Shown here piece after piece: positions 34,901 through 47,800 of a stretch of 64,000 bases of DNA. Below the pieces are notes generated by a model. It was not told where the DNA came from, ran no database searches, and saw only the letters and a program-made list of their open reading frames with translations. Each line of letters begins with the position of its first letter. Position 1 is the first letter of the stretch. Source of the stretch: Apodospora peruviana. Lineage: Eukaryota > Ascomycota > Sordariomycetes > Sordariales > Lasiosphaeriaceae. A program made the position numbers and the translations under genes. The stretch lies in NCBI GenBank assembly GCA_033439685.1, contig JAUEDM010000006.1, positions 1,860,001 to 1,924,000 on the forward strand, given 5' to 3'.

Positions 34901-37900
34901 CTTTATTTTCCGGGGTCCCTTTTTGTTGACCTACTCTCGGGCCATCCACGGCCGGCTATTGGGGGCAATTCGATAGTGCCGGCGACCCGAGAGAGGGAAA
35001 CTGGAAAAAGGACCATGAAATGCGGAAAGACACGGTTCACGGTTATCAATCGCTGGCCTACGAAGATTCTTATAATACTCGTGTCTTAGAGGGCAGCCAC
35101 AATCTGATATCACAAAAACCCAAGACGAAGACACTAGGAAGATAATTTCACGAGCGACTCACGCACGCCGCACGCGACATTGGAACCCACCCCGGCAAAG
35201 CAAGCAGATCGTCAAATCCTGCCAGTAAAGTGCGGTTATCGATGGATGTTGCTCCATGCAAATTCCTAAGGTACATACCCCGCGGCCACAATTTGTGGCC
35301 TACCACAGGGTGAGGGTCGCCGTCTTTGACATGCCGCACTCTGACTGAGCCGATCATGTCCAACAGCACTTTTGATTGCACCGGCGTCAAACGTGTTCTT
35401 GGATTGATAAAGCTCAGCCAGTCCCTCTGCCTCTGTGTCTGGCATTCTGATTCTCGTATGCCGTCCCACCCCACGCAGGCAGCAAGCCGACCAAATCCGT
35501 GAGGGTATAATCCGTACACGGCAACCCTCAGGGTATTCAGGGGTATTTAGGTCCTACAGGCGTACCTTTATGCGGGCAGCCGTCCGCGTCACCGTCCTTC
35601 TGGAAAGCGTGGGGCTATCTAGCTCCCGTCTGCGCGATGTTGGCCAACAATTACACAAGGCCATTGAAGCAGCATGCATCAAAGAAAGGACAAAGGCATT
35701 CGAATCCTAATGCTAATGCCGTCCTACCGGTCACCATAGCGCATGCCTGAGGTATCCGTAGGTCCAAAATCCATACCACGTATTCGCATGCAGATTGGTG
35801 AATTGATTCATACAATCAACCTTTTCTTCACCCGCTCCCGTCGCTCGGGGACATATCAGAGAAAACAACCTGGTTATCGTAGGTGTGCCCAATCTCAGAT
35901 TGAAAGACCGGGATGTAATTGCCAATTGGAAACACCTCAATTAGGTACCTAGATCGGAAAAGCAACGAGGTCCGTGTCAGAGCGGGACCGGGACCGAGCT
36001 TGTCTCCCCTTGTCACCTGCCGGGGACCCTAGTCTAATTCTAGGCTTTTCCTCTCGATGGCTCTTACCTTCCCCATCGCATGCAAGAATTAAGAAAGGCG
36101 GGGGGGCAGTGGGCATGCGAGGGAGAGGCTTTTCCTTCTTTCCTTTTTTTTTCTCTACTGCAACACAATTGTTCATGCCATGCCATTCTGTTGAGCCGGT
36201 GAGTGTGAGCGCCTTCTGCCCACGCCAAGTTCCGTCACAGTCATGCCCAATCTTAACAACCGCTGAAGAGGCATTGATGGCGACATTGCGGCGCAACCAC
36301 ATCTGAAGATTCGTTCACAGAATCTTTCTCCACAATGTCTCCCAATGCCTTCTTGGCACGAACCTCTGAACAAGCGCTGAAGCAAGAGGGTCCTGCGTCA
36401 TCGTCGCGGCTATACGGGTCATCACTCATGCCATCATCTCTCAAGGTCGTGGAATACCTACCCGTCTTTGCACTGCGCGTTCCGCGTCTCCAGGAATCAA
36501 GAGACACGGTTACCGATGCTTGCCAAGCACCTCCATCAAGATATCCTTGGACGCCACCGCGATTAGCTATCCTGAAAGCAGAAGTGCAACCCCGGTCGGA
36601 GGCTGATGTGACGAAAGGTCCTTCACAATTCACACAGCTCGATACAACCCCCTTATGAGATTGTCTACTGAACAGTAGTCCGGTTATTGACAGCCACCAA
36701 AAAGCACCCGGATGCTTGTCCTGTCCGAACTGATGAATGCTGCATACCATATTTTCTTCAAGAGATAAAAAGGTGAGGTCCGGTGAGGTCACCGAGCAAG
36801 AGAGACATGGCCAACTTTACACAAGCACGTCCGGTGATTACACAGAGAAGCCAAATCAAGCCACAGACACATGAGATGTCTTAAACTCCATGCGGATTAC
36901 ACCGGCATATATGTATGTGCGTATGTAAAACTACATCACAGAAAAGAAGCATGCTGACCGCTTCGTCTCAGTTCCAGCCCACGACGGAAATGGAATATTC
37001 TTCACGGGCGTCTAAAACCGCTGCAAGTCGAGATTCACGGATGGAAGAGAAATGTACGTACTATCTTGCCATGTACGGACTGTCTGGACAACTTCTCGGT
37101 AGAAACTGTAAGACACCAGACTCCTCCATCACTCGACTTGTCCACACAAGAACTATCGATCACCATCTCGCACCGGGCAGACAGACACAAGGTAGACCTG
37201 GAACACAAAGTCCGAAATCGCGATTGACCCAATCAAGCTTCTTCATCCACCCAAGGCGACGGGCGGGGGTGAAGAAAGCCACCATCCATCTTTTTTCTCT
37301 CTTCCCCTCGTTGTGACACTATAGATAGAATAGCGTCTTGAGCCGGGGCTAATGTAGGATCGTGGACAGACTCTTATTTCTTCTAGTCTGATGTCACACC
37401 TTATAGGTCCATCACGACCATTTTTTTTATTTCTTTTGTGTCTCCAGAGTTGCATCTGTCAAGTGACAGGCAGGTAACCAAGCATATGAAAATCCCCCAA
37501 GGTAGCAGCACACGATTCGATCACGGAGAAGCATCAAGATATGACAGCGCGCTTCCTTCTGGGCGCCATCTAATATGTACCACGCCGTATCGAGAAAGGA
37601 GGTCATCCCTGTTATTTCTCTCTTCCTTTTCTCACTCGCTTTCACATCGTGACTACCTACCTTATGTATCCGTATGTGGGTTGCCAATCCAATGGTGAAA
37701 GAATGGATTGCTGGGGATGTGTGTGACGACAAGTCGGCATGTCCGCAGTAGTTCAACATTGTATATTCGCATGCAAGTAGGAGGGTTTGGCATCAGTCGC
37801 TTGGGGAGGCCAATCGTGATGAGTTTCTACGTCTTTCCAGAGCTCGGAAAGAAGAGTTGAAGAGTATTGTTCGCTACCGAAGGTGTTCCAACGGTCCCGA

Positions 37901-39283
37901 CGAAGCTTATCTCGAGAGGAACAAGTGGCTGAGAGCTTCTGGTCGTCGTAAGTATATATGACGAGCCACATACTTGACCTCGACGGAACAAGTCATCCGA
38001 GTCGTCATCAAGTATGTCACTACCACCGTCTCATTGTCTGGTAGCAACGAAATCCTGGTTGGTACGGTGCAAATGTTATCCTGATTATCCCAACACCAGA
38101 GATCATCACAATGTACAACATCGGAAGAATTACACTATAAAATCACGCAGAAAGCACGTCATATGAACAGGTCACTCTCGGTGTGGCCAAACCCAGTCGA
38201 CATAACTGCCCGATCGGCAGGCCCGCCCGCCACCGGCCGGGGGTGGGTGGGTGGCCCGGGTCGATCAAATCGGCCCTGATCGGCCGCCGCCGTGCCAGCT
38301 CGGCATATGGCCGGGTCCAGGCCGGCGGCAGTCGTCATCTACCAATTAGCTAGGTACCTTGTCAGGAAGATGCCCTTAGGCACCACCCCAAACCGGGTCG
38401 TCGTTATCCCATCTGTGGAATCATGTTAGCAGACGAGGGTCCCCCCCCCCCACCCGTAAGTTCAGACTGGTGATGACGACTATCTACCTTTGTGGGTAAT
38501 CAGTGACTATGCCGGTCTAAGAAAGACAAGACGCACCTCTTTCTCTCTCTTTTCCGTACACACACACGCGCACAAGACGCGCGCGGATAATGAGGCCGAG
38601 CAACCAGCCCCTTTTCTTTATTCCTTTGCCGCCCCGCCTAGAGCCAGATGCCGTACTGGTCCGTCATTCACTGTGATGGATAGCTACCTTACAATTCCGT
38701 AGCACTGCCACGTGGTCATCATTGCCGCCGCTGTCGTCTACCGTGGCTGCGCGACCTCATGATGGTCCATATTTGTTATAGATGGCTTCAAGGCATTGCA
38801 GCCAAACTTATCTTCGACGTTTCCTAGGTACTTGGCCCGGTTGTTTTCACATGTGACTACTGCGTCAAGGTATGTATATGGGGAAGATCTTTCATATATC
38901 TCTACCTAGTTAGGAAGTAGACAGGTGTCTCTAGGGTCGGCGGTATACTCGTTCAGTCTCTTAGTTGGACTGACGTAACCTCCGTCATCGTCAGCCTTCC
39001 ATTGTACCATATGACAATACTACTCGAAGGGGTTTTTGTTTGCTGTCACTCACTCACTCCACCGCGTACACGGCGTATTATACTAACCTATGTATTTATT
39101 TTCTGTTCAATGCCTAAGGTAGCTAAGGGCACACAAATATGAGGACAACTCGGCTTCCCGAATGATAGGCGCGGAGTTAACTAACAGGCGGAATACTGCA
39201 GCTGCCACGCACGCATTTCTACAAGTATATTTCTCGGATCCGATCTCACTTTGAAGAACGAGTGAGTGAGTGAGCACAATCTA

Positions 39284-39308
39284 CCCCCCCCCCCCCCCCC
39301 CCCCCCCC
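39284..39308. repeat. Poly-C tract, 25 nt
   Basis: An uninterrupted run of C directly after GAGTGAGTGAGTGAG. Long C runs are prone to sequencing error, so the true length is uncertain. Confidence 0.85.
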
Positions 39309-41672
39309 GCGGGTCAACTTAGATCTCTTCTCTCCGGTTTCTCTTAGACGAAACGGTAAACGGAGGTTTTGTGACGAACGGACGATAATTCATTGGTGGC
39401 ATATAACTATCTATTCCCACTCACTAACTAAGAAGGCAGTGGCATGGGCAAATGGCTGTTCTTCTGTTCCGAAGAGAAAAGTCGGCTCGCGCACACATGA
39501 AAACAATAGTCGGTCATTTGTACACGGCCCATCCACTATAAATATATTATTACTTCTCAATATGGAATTTCAGTATCTCTTCGTCAGATATGGATCTTGG
39601 ATCTTCAGATCGCTCGAGGTACAGTATAATAACCTTAACGGAGCTTTGCCATCCGTGTCTTGGTAATGGCATCTGACTGGAGTTCTCTCTCGTGCCTCTT
39701 TTGTCCAAGTTTCACTTGACATATGGAGGAAAGTTGATCTTTATCCGATGTCGAAACAAGAAAAAAGATGGTCAGTTCATCCTTGCCAGTAAGTGACTAG
39801 TAACACCGGACTTAAATGGCAAGCTCAATCTCACTTCGAAAAAGAGCTGAGATCTAGGTGGACGATTAAGAAGGAAGAAAAATAACCGCCCGATATTGGG
39901 TGGGCAAAATACATCTAAATGGGAGATGATCTACAGCATATGTCAAGTAGATCCGCCGCTATTAGATATATATTGGTCAATCATTTCCCCTTTCTATTCC
40001 ATAACTCCTAGAACCGCTTTATTTTTCTTTCTCTCTTTTTTTATTCCAACTGACAGGAAACGCTTGTCGCCCACACACACGGATCCAATCTCAGGGTCCA
40101 TCCATTTCATCCAGGGTCCGCCGGTCATTTCACTCGCAAGATGTTACTACTACCGGGAGCTATCTTACTACCGGCAGCTATCTCGCAAATCAGACTTCCT
40201 ACAGAGAACACCGGAATTACCGCCCCGAGATGAATCAGTACACATCACAAGTAATCACAGGCATCACTTTTTTGAGGACGTAGACAAGTTTTTGTATAGG
40301 TGTTCATGTAGAATATGATTTAATAACTAAAACTAAATAACCACACAAAGGTAGGAAGCAAGCAGGGCACACCATGCCTCTCCTCAAGAATGATATATCG
40401 CTATGTTAACCAAACACCGTAAATGACCAGACTAAATGCACCATGCTCGTATATAACGATGAAAATATTGGGGGGTATCATGCTTTCTCGGTTTAGAATC
40501 CGAGATCATCTCTGCAAACAACTCGCGTCGTGTTGAAAAATAAAATGCAAGAAACGGGGTATCGTTAAACAGAAAAGACCATCGGTTGATGATGATCGAC
40601 AAGATGGATGGATGAGAGATGATGCAGATGATGCTTGGAGAGAGTGATCTCTTCTTTTTGTGTTCCATCCAACCAGCCGGTAATAATGACACGACGACGA
40701 GAGAAAAAGAAAACGCCCGCTTTGCTTTGCCCAAACCCAGAAATACAAGAGAAATATTATGAATCAATATTATAGGGGTAGTTCATCAAAAAGGTATCTC
40801 GAATAAGAAATGTGACTGATTTTCGACGAGCCATCAGTCCCGAAGCGATCCGGTGATGGGTTGACAGAATGAAGACAAGTGGCGCTAGGCTGAATGTAGA
40901 TGTTGGGAGCGAAAACGGAACCGTAACCGGAAAGGGCTATCGGATGGCTGCCCCTCGGTCACAAAGAGTTCGGGTAGAGGTGTAAGTGCGCGTGTGATTG
41001 ATTGGGCCAAAAGACGCAACACAAATTATTGGAGTCACCGTCGAGGCGAAGCGGTGGTTGAGTCACCGTGTCGCGGGGCGAGCGGGCTGCGTAGGAACTT
41101 TTTTGCTGAGCTGCTGCCCAATGGCCAGAAGTACAAAAACTTGTTATTGAGTGCTGGGGATTTCGATTCGTCACATCAAGGGCGAATCAAACCTCGGTCG
41201 CGCGGCCCGGCGGCCACAGTGGTCGGAGCTTGGTCCAGTCCTCGGCTGCCCACATGGGATTTTGAACCTTTCGGATGGCTGGTTGAAATCGCACTCAGAG
41301 AAAAACCGGGAAGAGAGCCTTTTTCTAATTCTCGGTGCCGCGGCATGTGAATGATGATCAGATGACTTGGTCGCCGCGCACGCCGCGGCGATTTTCGGGT
41401 AGTCATCTTGGCAACGGACCAACTCTGGTAGTTGCAAAAAAACGTCATGCAATGTTGTTTGCGGCGGTGAAGGACTTCTATGTACGAAACTGCCATCTAT
41501 TTGTGAAGTGTTAGTATGACAGGCTCAAATGGAGTTCAGGCAGACGTATTCATAGAACAGCGAGGCGGTAAGCTTACTCATAAAGAAGGTTGCAGTGGCA
41601 GTTTGCACTCTGCATGGCACGCGCGCCACACCTTGCATCGTGCATCCCTTCCGGCGGTTGGTGGCATCCATC

Positions 41673-42212
41673 TCATTCAGCCTCGGCGATGGGAGTCATG
41701 GCGCTGAGCTTACTCTTGGGGCTCTTTTGCTTGCTGCTGCTGCTGGACTTGGAGCCGGATGATGATCGTGATCGCTTGGCCGCCTGCCGCCGCCTCTCCT
41801 TCTCGCTCATGAGGAAGCGCATCACCTCCTTCTGGTACGCTGCCCGCTCGCGCTGCACCTCTAGCAGCTCGGCCTCGGTCATGACGGGCATGGGCGTTGG
41901 CGACTGTAGCGGTGACGCACTGCCGTTGCTGGACACGCTCCGCGCATCGTCCTCGAAGACGTCCTGGGGAAAGAGGTCCTCGTCCGAGAGGTAAGAAGTC
42001 GCGCGCTCTTCCGCCGCATCCGACTCGGAGAGCGATGTGCGCCGCGGCCACGAAGGGAACGCGCAGCTGGCGTCGGGTCCCCGTGATGAGAAAGGACTCG
42101 GCGCGATATCCATCGGTGTTGCCATGCTGCCGTAGGACGATGCGTATGATGTGTAGGAGCTGCTAGACGAGTGACTCGACGAGCTCGAGCAGCTGTAATA
42201 TGAGCCGTACAT
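41673..42212 (-). CDS. Small serine-rich protein with basic C-terminus, unknown function
   Basis: One exon, 179 residues. The N-terminus is Ser/Tyr-rich (MYGSYYSCSSSSSHSSSSSY). A middle part (PSWPRRTSLSESDAAEERATSYLSDEDLFPQDVFEDD) looks like conserved acidic and Ser/Arg motifs. A predicted helix, TEAELLEVQRERAAYQKEV followed by MRFLMSEKERRRQAAKRSR, carries a nuclear-localisation-like basic cluster and ends in a Ser/Lys tail. The codon pattern (third-position G/C) and a TATA box plus CA-rich leader upstream support a real gene. I recall similar short proteins in Sordariomycetes but no function. It stands alone between two large non-coding blocks, a setting often seen with highly regulated genes. 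Confidence 0.7.
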   Translation of the reverse strand: MYGSYYSCSSSSSHSSSSSYTSYASSYGSMATPMDIAPSPFSSRGPDASCAFPSWPRRTSLSESDAAEERATSYLSDEDLFPQDVFEDDARSVSSNGSASPLQSPTPMPVMTEAELLEVQRERAAYQKEVMRFLMSEKERRRQAAKRSRSSSGSKSSSSSKQKSPKSKLSAMTPIAEAE

Positions 42213-42400
42213 GGCTGCGACTGTTGTTTAGGTTTGTGAATCTTGTGATGGTCTTCCAGTTGGTGTAGGTTGATACGTGTAAGTCCTTGCTCTGGATCTG
42301 TACCAAGATGCTGAACACTTCGTCTGGGGTGTTTAGGTTGTTGACGAGACAGAACAGAGCAGGGCTGAGGCTGGATCCAGGAGTTGGGATGGGCTCGAGT

Positions 42401-42410
42401 CCTTATATGG
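42401..42410 (-). promoter_or_regulatory. TATA-like box of the small serine-rich gene
   Basis: CCATATAAGG on the minus strand, about 190 nt before the ATG at 42212, followed by a pyrimidine- and CA-rich leader. Confidence 0.5.
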
Positions 42411-44755
42411 GTCTTCTGGGTCTGTTCTGGTCTGGGGGATGGCAGACCGAGGATGGGGAAAACGGTGGACGGACGGGGGGTGACGGGAATGGGGGGATGG
42501 GGGACAGGGATCACAGGCAAGGGTGAGCGAGACCCAGGAGACAGGTTCCCGTGGGGCAGATTAAATTTGATTTCAAACAGGGAAACTCGGGAGAAACAGA
42601 CTTGTACCGTAAAAACGGAATAAGAAATACCTAGTGTAGACACACAATGGAAAAGACGGGGGCGGCGCGTTGCGGCACAAGCAGAAATGCTTAATATCGA
42701 CCAGGCAGAGATAAAGTCCTTTGCTGAACGGTAAGGTACTTTTTGGGCCATTTTGGGAGTCATTGCGTGTCTCGCGCCGCACTCGCCTTCCTTCTCCGTC
42801 CTTAAGGTTCTTCCCCAGGGCCCTCGGGCTGGCTCCAACTTCCCTGTGGGATGCGGATGCCAGATGGGAACACAGCGCCAGAGCGATTCCTTCCTTGGGG
42901 ACTTTGGGGGTGACTGCCCGGGGTGAGAAGGGACACTCACACAACGGGAAAGCCCCAACCGGCCCCGTTGGCACTGACCGTTTCTCCAACGACTCTGACA
43001 GCGCGAGCTGGTACCCGATCCAATCCCCCACGTTACATGCCAGACAGACGCTTATAAGACGTCCAACACAAAGTTGCGGTGACGGAGTTTTGACCGCCTT
43101 TGCGTGGCACGCATTGCTCTTACGCATTGCCATACGATGATACGCCTGTTTACTCAGTGCCAACTCCGCCAGTTTAGTGTGCAGGAACACGTCTGCCGCA
43201 CAGCATTGGAATACTCGGGGGTCTGAGTCGGGAAAACGAGAAGGCGAAAGAGCATGAATAAGAACCTGGAAGATATATACGAGAGGAAGGAGGAAGAATC
43301 AAAAGGACTCACTTATCTCGGTCGCGATATGACTGAGCATTTTCCAGGCTCCCATTTTTCTTTTGGCGACGGTTCCTCAAGGTTACCACCCGCGCAATGA
43401 CAAGGTCCGCGCCCACGCCCCCGCCGTTCTCGGTCTGTTCCCCAGAAGAAACGACAAAACGTCAAGAAGTTTATCAGCCCCCATTTCCGGCCCCATCCGC
43501 CGTCTCGGCCACCCACAACTTGACAAGGTCATTCCAACAGCCCCATGCGCTAAAAATTGGAACCCTTCCCCGGGTCTCGTCCCCCGGTGACCCAATACAC
43601 CAGATATCCCTGCCTGGCGTCTGCAAAAAGGGAGTCGGGCTGAAGGCTGCCACTTTGGTCTCCGTTGGTTGCTTCGCGCGCTCTCACCGCCTGAGGGAAT
43701 GTTTAAAGTGTTGTGTCTGCACGCTGCCACCCCCAACGGCAGACATGGTGAGAAGTAACCAAAACTGGGCAATAATAACTGACGGTGAGGCGAGCGGCAG
43801 TTGGGCGACGGAACCGAACGGATAGGATAGGCGCCCGCCAGCCACAAAAGCATCACCAACACACTTCAGTTTGCCTCTTGGAAGTTCTTGTTGTCTCAGC
43901 CCGGTGGCTTGCCTCATCCCTTGATTGCTGCTTGGTAGTATTGTAGAAAAAAACAAACATTTGACATTGGCGATCGTCACTTGACAACGGACAAACTCAC
44001 GGTATGAGTGGTGCCCCCCTTTTTCAATATAGATCCATGTCTCAAACCTGCTTGTCTCTCTTGCTGCTGCCCTAAGCCTCTTTTTGAGATGTCAAATTTT
44101 GTTGGGCATACGTCCGTAGTGTATAGGTAGGTTATTGGCAGTTGTTGGCGATAGGTTTCTACCTACTCGTGTATGTACCTATCCAAAGGGACGGACGGGA
44201 GGCCGGCCGCCTGGGGCGGGCCAGCGAGTCGCGAAACAAGGAAGATACCCAACAACAAAACCTGAAAAAAAAGTAGTGTCGTCGTTGCGTTGGAGAGGTT
44301 GGCTAACAAACAACAAACTTGTTATATTTAACTTTTTACACTGCGCTGCTGTTTGATATTCTCGAAATAAACCGACTGGATGACCGTAATGTAATTGAAT
44401 AACCGGTATTCCGTATACAGTCTCCCAAAGACGGCAACTGCCCGACTTACTATGCATTTTGTATCCAACATCCTGATCGGGCATGTGGCATCGGTGTACA
44501 CGTTACACACATCGACACGCGAAACGAAGGAGATAGGGCTGTGTCCTTTTGTCGTCTGCCTGCCAGGCTGTCATTTAGGTAGGTATGGGGAAACCAGAAC
44601 AGAATGAATCTGATTGATGCCCACGAACGGATGCCCCAGATGGGGATCGAGAAACACTGCACACAGATTAAAATCCGCCGTTTGAGTCAGACTGGGGAAA
44701 CACCACACACATCCAACTTAAACAATTCACGACCGCCAGCGGGTATGTAAGGTCG

Positions 44756-44778
44756 CACACACACACACACACACACAC
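44756..44778. repeat. (CA)n microsatellite
   Basis: About eleven CA units. Confidence 0.9.
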
Positions 44779-44865
44779 TTCATCGGGGACGGTTGCGCCG
44801 GCCCTTGTGCGGCCCGGAATTCTGTAAGGTCTTTTTATGCAAAGGGGGCTCGGTCTTATCGGTGG

Positions 44866-44885
44866 CACACACACACACACACACA
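44866..44885. repeat. (CA)n microsatellite
   Basis: About ten CA units, roughly 90 bp from a second CA tract on its left. Confidence 0.9.
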
Positions 44886-47800
44886 TCGCATCGCGATATT
44901 TAGGAACCGCACATTGCTGACATGATTCTGTTTTACGGGCTCGGGCTCGGCTTATATTGCCATGTGGCTGAGGCAAGCAAGAACCCGACTTTTATTACTT
45001 GCATCCCGTTATGAAATGGCCGAGAGGGATGGAATGGAATGGATGGCAGGCGGGCGGCTTCGGGAATTTGCAAGCTACACAGAGTTTCCATGCTGACATG
45101 ACACGCACATAATCAATATTGATTACCAACTGCAAACATTCTTAAGTTTCTACACTTACTGTACTCCTAGGTAGCAATCATACCGACTGACTTCCGGATT
45201 TGCGATACTGTTGCGGATGAGGGTGAGGGTGTTGATGATGATGCCCGATACTCACTCATACTCCGTACTCGGGGCTGCTAGCTGCCAGCCAAGCCTCACC
45301 GGCAGGTTTGTTGTCAATCGTCGTCGACATGTCATGCAATCCACGCTGGCACCTAAAAGCCTTAGGCTCTAGCAATCAATCAATCAACCAAACTCACTGC
45401 CCGCGTAAGCAAGCAAGCATCGCTTCTTCACCGTCTATCGAGAATCTAGACGCAAAACCAAGGTCAAAAAAGTCGTGACGACGATGCTGCCCTTGTCCGA
45501 AACAGGTTTCTCGATATACTCTGGAGTTCATTCCGAACGTCGGCGGCTTGCCTTGCAAAAATGACAACTCTAAGACTTTTACGTACGGATACCCAAACGC
45601 AACCAAGCTAAGCAAAAAGCAAAGCGGGATGAGTTGTTCGACATCAATAAGTCTCTTTCCTTCCCACCACCTGAATCTTGTCTCTCTCTGCTGCCGGTGG
45701 GCATTTTGCATGCACCATACCCACACACACCTCACAGTCCGTTTTCTTTTTTAGTTGCACCGTTTCTTGACAGCCGGGCAACAGGGATACGCGTAAACGG
45801 CTTCCGTGGGTTAATTAACCCACATTTGGACTGGTTAAGCTCCTGTGGGGGGAGCGGAAGGTCGATCCCGCGGGTGGATGCGAAAGAAGTGTCAAAGCTT
45901 ATTGCCCAATCCATGGAACTGATCCGCGATGTTCGGTTCGCGTTCTGGACTGCTGTCCGACCACATTGCATCGTGGGACATGAACTGGACCGTGAGTTTC
46001 TATGAAACGAAACGTGACCAACGACGCTGAGTGGGAAGGGACGAGTCATCTGATGATTGTATATTCTATTTTAATACGTTGAAATAAAGAGGTCCCTTGG
46101 CTGATACAGAGTGATAGGAATGCCCTCAAAAGTAAGGGACGAAGACAGTCCGGTGATGCCCCGAGCTCGGACCGCGCCTGTCCGGTAACGTTAACACCCG
46201 TGAAAAGCTGTCTGCAAAAATCCACGGTCAACGGTGAGCACGGTCAGTTCAGTGTCGCATCGCCCAGACCGTGGAAAGAAGCAAAGTAGTCCTTTCGCGT
46301 CGGGCCAATAGGATCTTACCCGAAACCTGTTTTTGGTTCGAACCAGGGTGAAACATGGGGGAAACCAAGCTGGTGGAATTATGTGGCGCATTTTTAGCTG
46401 TGCTTTTTTTTGTTAGTGAAAATCACCTGTTTCCAGCTCCTCCTTTCTGTTTGAGAAAGAGGAGAAAAGTGAGAAGTCGGAAATGAAACAAAGGCTGACA
46501 CACTCGGAAAAGTTGAAAGTCTGTTGTGTATCACAAACAACTGGCAGTAATCATCAAGCTTCCACAATCTCGCTCACCGAAGGGACCCGATGTCGCCGCT
46601 GCATTCCTGCTGCATCCCCGCACCGTTCGTGGGAGAGGGGAGAGAAGGATGGGGGAGTTTGTCCCTTTGCGGTCAAGCTCGGAATCTCGTCAAAGCGCAC
46701 CGAGGCGGTGGACAAGATTGACCCAGAGATCGCACCTTCCGAGATTTTGGCAGCTTCTCAACTCGGTCCTAGCGTCCGTCCACCGGGAGCTTACCCGGAG
46801 TGGGGCTGACTTTGGAACTGTTCAGGGTCGGCTCCTTCTCATTCTTCCGGCCGGCGATTTGGGATGAGACTCCCGGGGCGATGACACTTTACCCTTCTTT
46901 GAAATTTTCTTTTCTTCTTTCTGTCAAACGGAACTCCCATCCGGAGGGTAGCGCCTTCACTAACGATATAATAACAGAAGAAAAGTTTGGTGGTTAGTCC
47001 CTAGCGTTCACCCCTTTTTTGGCTTTCGGTCGACGACAACACTCTGTCCTTCCCGACTGGATTTTGGGGTCGGACTGAGTACCCCCGCGGAACAAATAAT
47101 ATCCCATCATCATCATAATCGAGAAAAGGCGCTTCCGATGTATCGGGGTTGAGCGGACAATTTCTTGAGTTTAAACAGCGCGTGGGGTTGTTTCCCTGTG
47201 GTGGCTGACCCCGGGGATCTAGTCAGGGTAATCGCTCTCTCCTGCCCACTACAGACAAGTTTGGAGTCGTGGGAGTGCTTGGGGGCAGTCGTGGGGGACA
47301 GCCGACACGAGGGTCCTGGGGCTGGGCTGGTCCTTACCAGGAAGGAGCCTCCCTCCCACTCTCAGCTGATGCCCCGGTCACTGTAAAGAACAATCTAGAG
47401 ACTCGGAGCGCTATTCTTGGACTGGGGCAGGGACAGCTGAGGGTTCCTCCAGGTTGTGGCTAAATTGCCTCGAAATTGCTTACGGTTGGACGAGAAAACT
47501 GAGCGAACGTGTGCCGAGTGACCGTTTTCCTTCGCGTGTTGCTTCCTATCACATGTTGGCAATGGCTCACGGGGAAGTGTTGTTCTCGTGCGCTGTGAAT
47601 GTGAGGTGAAATCATCACCAGACAACCAACTTGAGGGCCCAAAAGCCGGCTTTGTTGGTGGTTTGTGACCACCAGCATTTGCGTCGGTGATACCCCCCAC
47701 ACTCTTCTTTCTTCACGAACAAAACTGTGATGGAATTCGCATCAGTCAAAATGTCGCATTCTCACATTTCACATGAAGCGAAGTTGGTCGGAAGGTTACG

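Larger units (their letters stand above)
31142..41672. other. 10.5-kb non-coding block upstream of the WD40-solenoid gene
   Basis: No frame in this stretch looks like a known protein; the long frames (up to about 300 codons) are Pro/Ser/Arg-rich, overlap frames on the other strand and lack good starts. Seen inside: a TG microsatellite (31909-31926), a tRNA-arm-like remnant near 34.72-34.75 kb, a possible orphan frame at 36253-36750, C runs (38441-38451, 39284-39308) and several CCTAGGTA/GGTACC elements (35941, 38351, 38821). The first 1-2 kb left of it should be promoter and leader of the WD40-solenoid gene. Confidence 0.55.

Noticed and set aside
41879..42958. 359-codon minus-strand frame overlapping the small serine-rich gene
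   Set aside because: It runs through that gene's promoter and CT-rich leader in another frame; His/Pro/Thr composition comes from pyrimidine tracts. The 179-residue frame has the better start and codon pattern.
42573..43190. 205-codon minus-strand frame
   Set aside because: No family resemblance, overlapped on the opposite strand by another unconvincing frame, no clear leader or start context.
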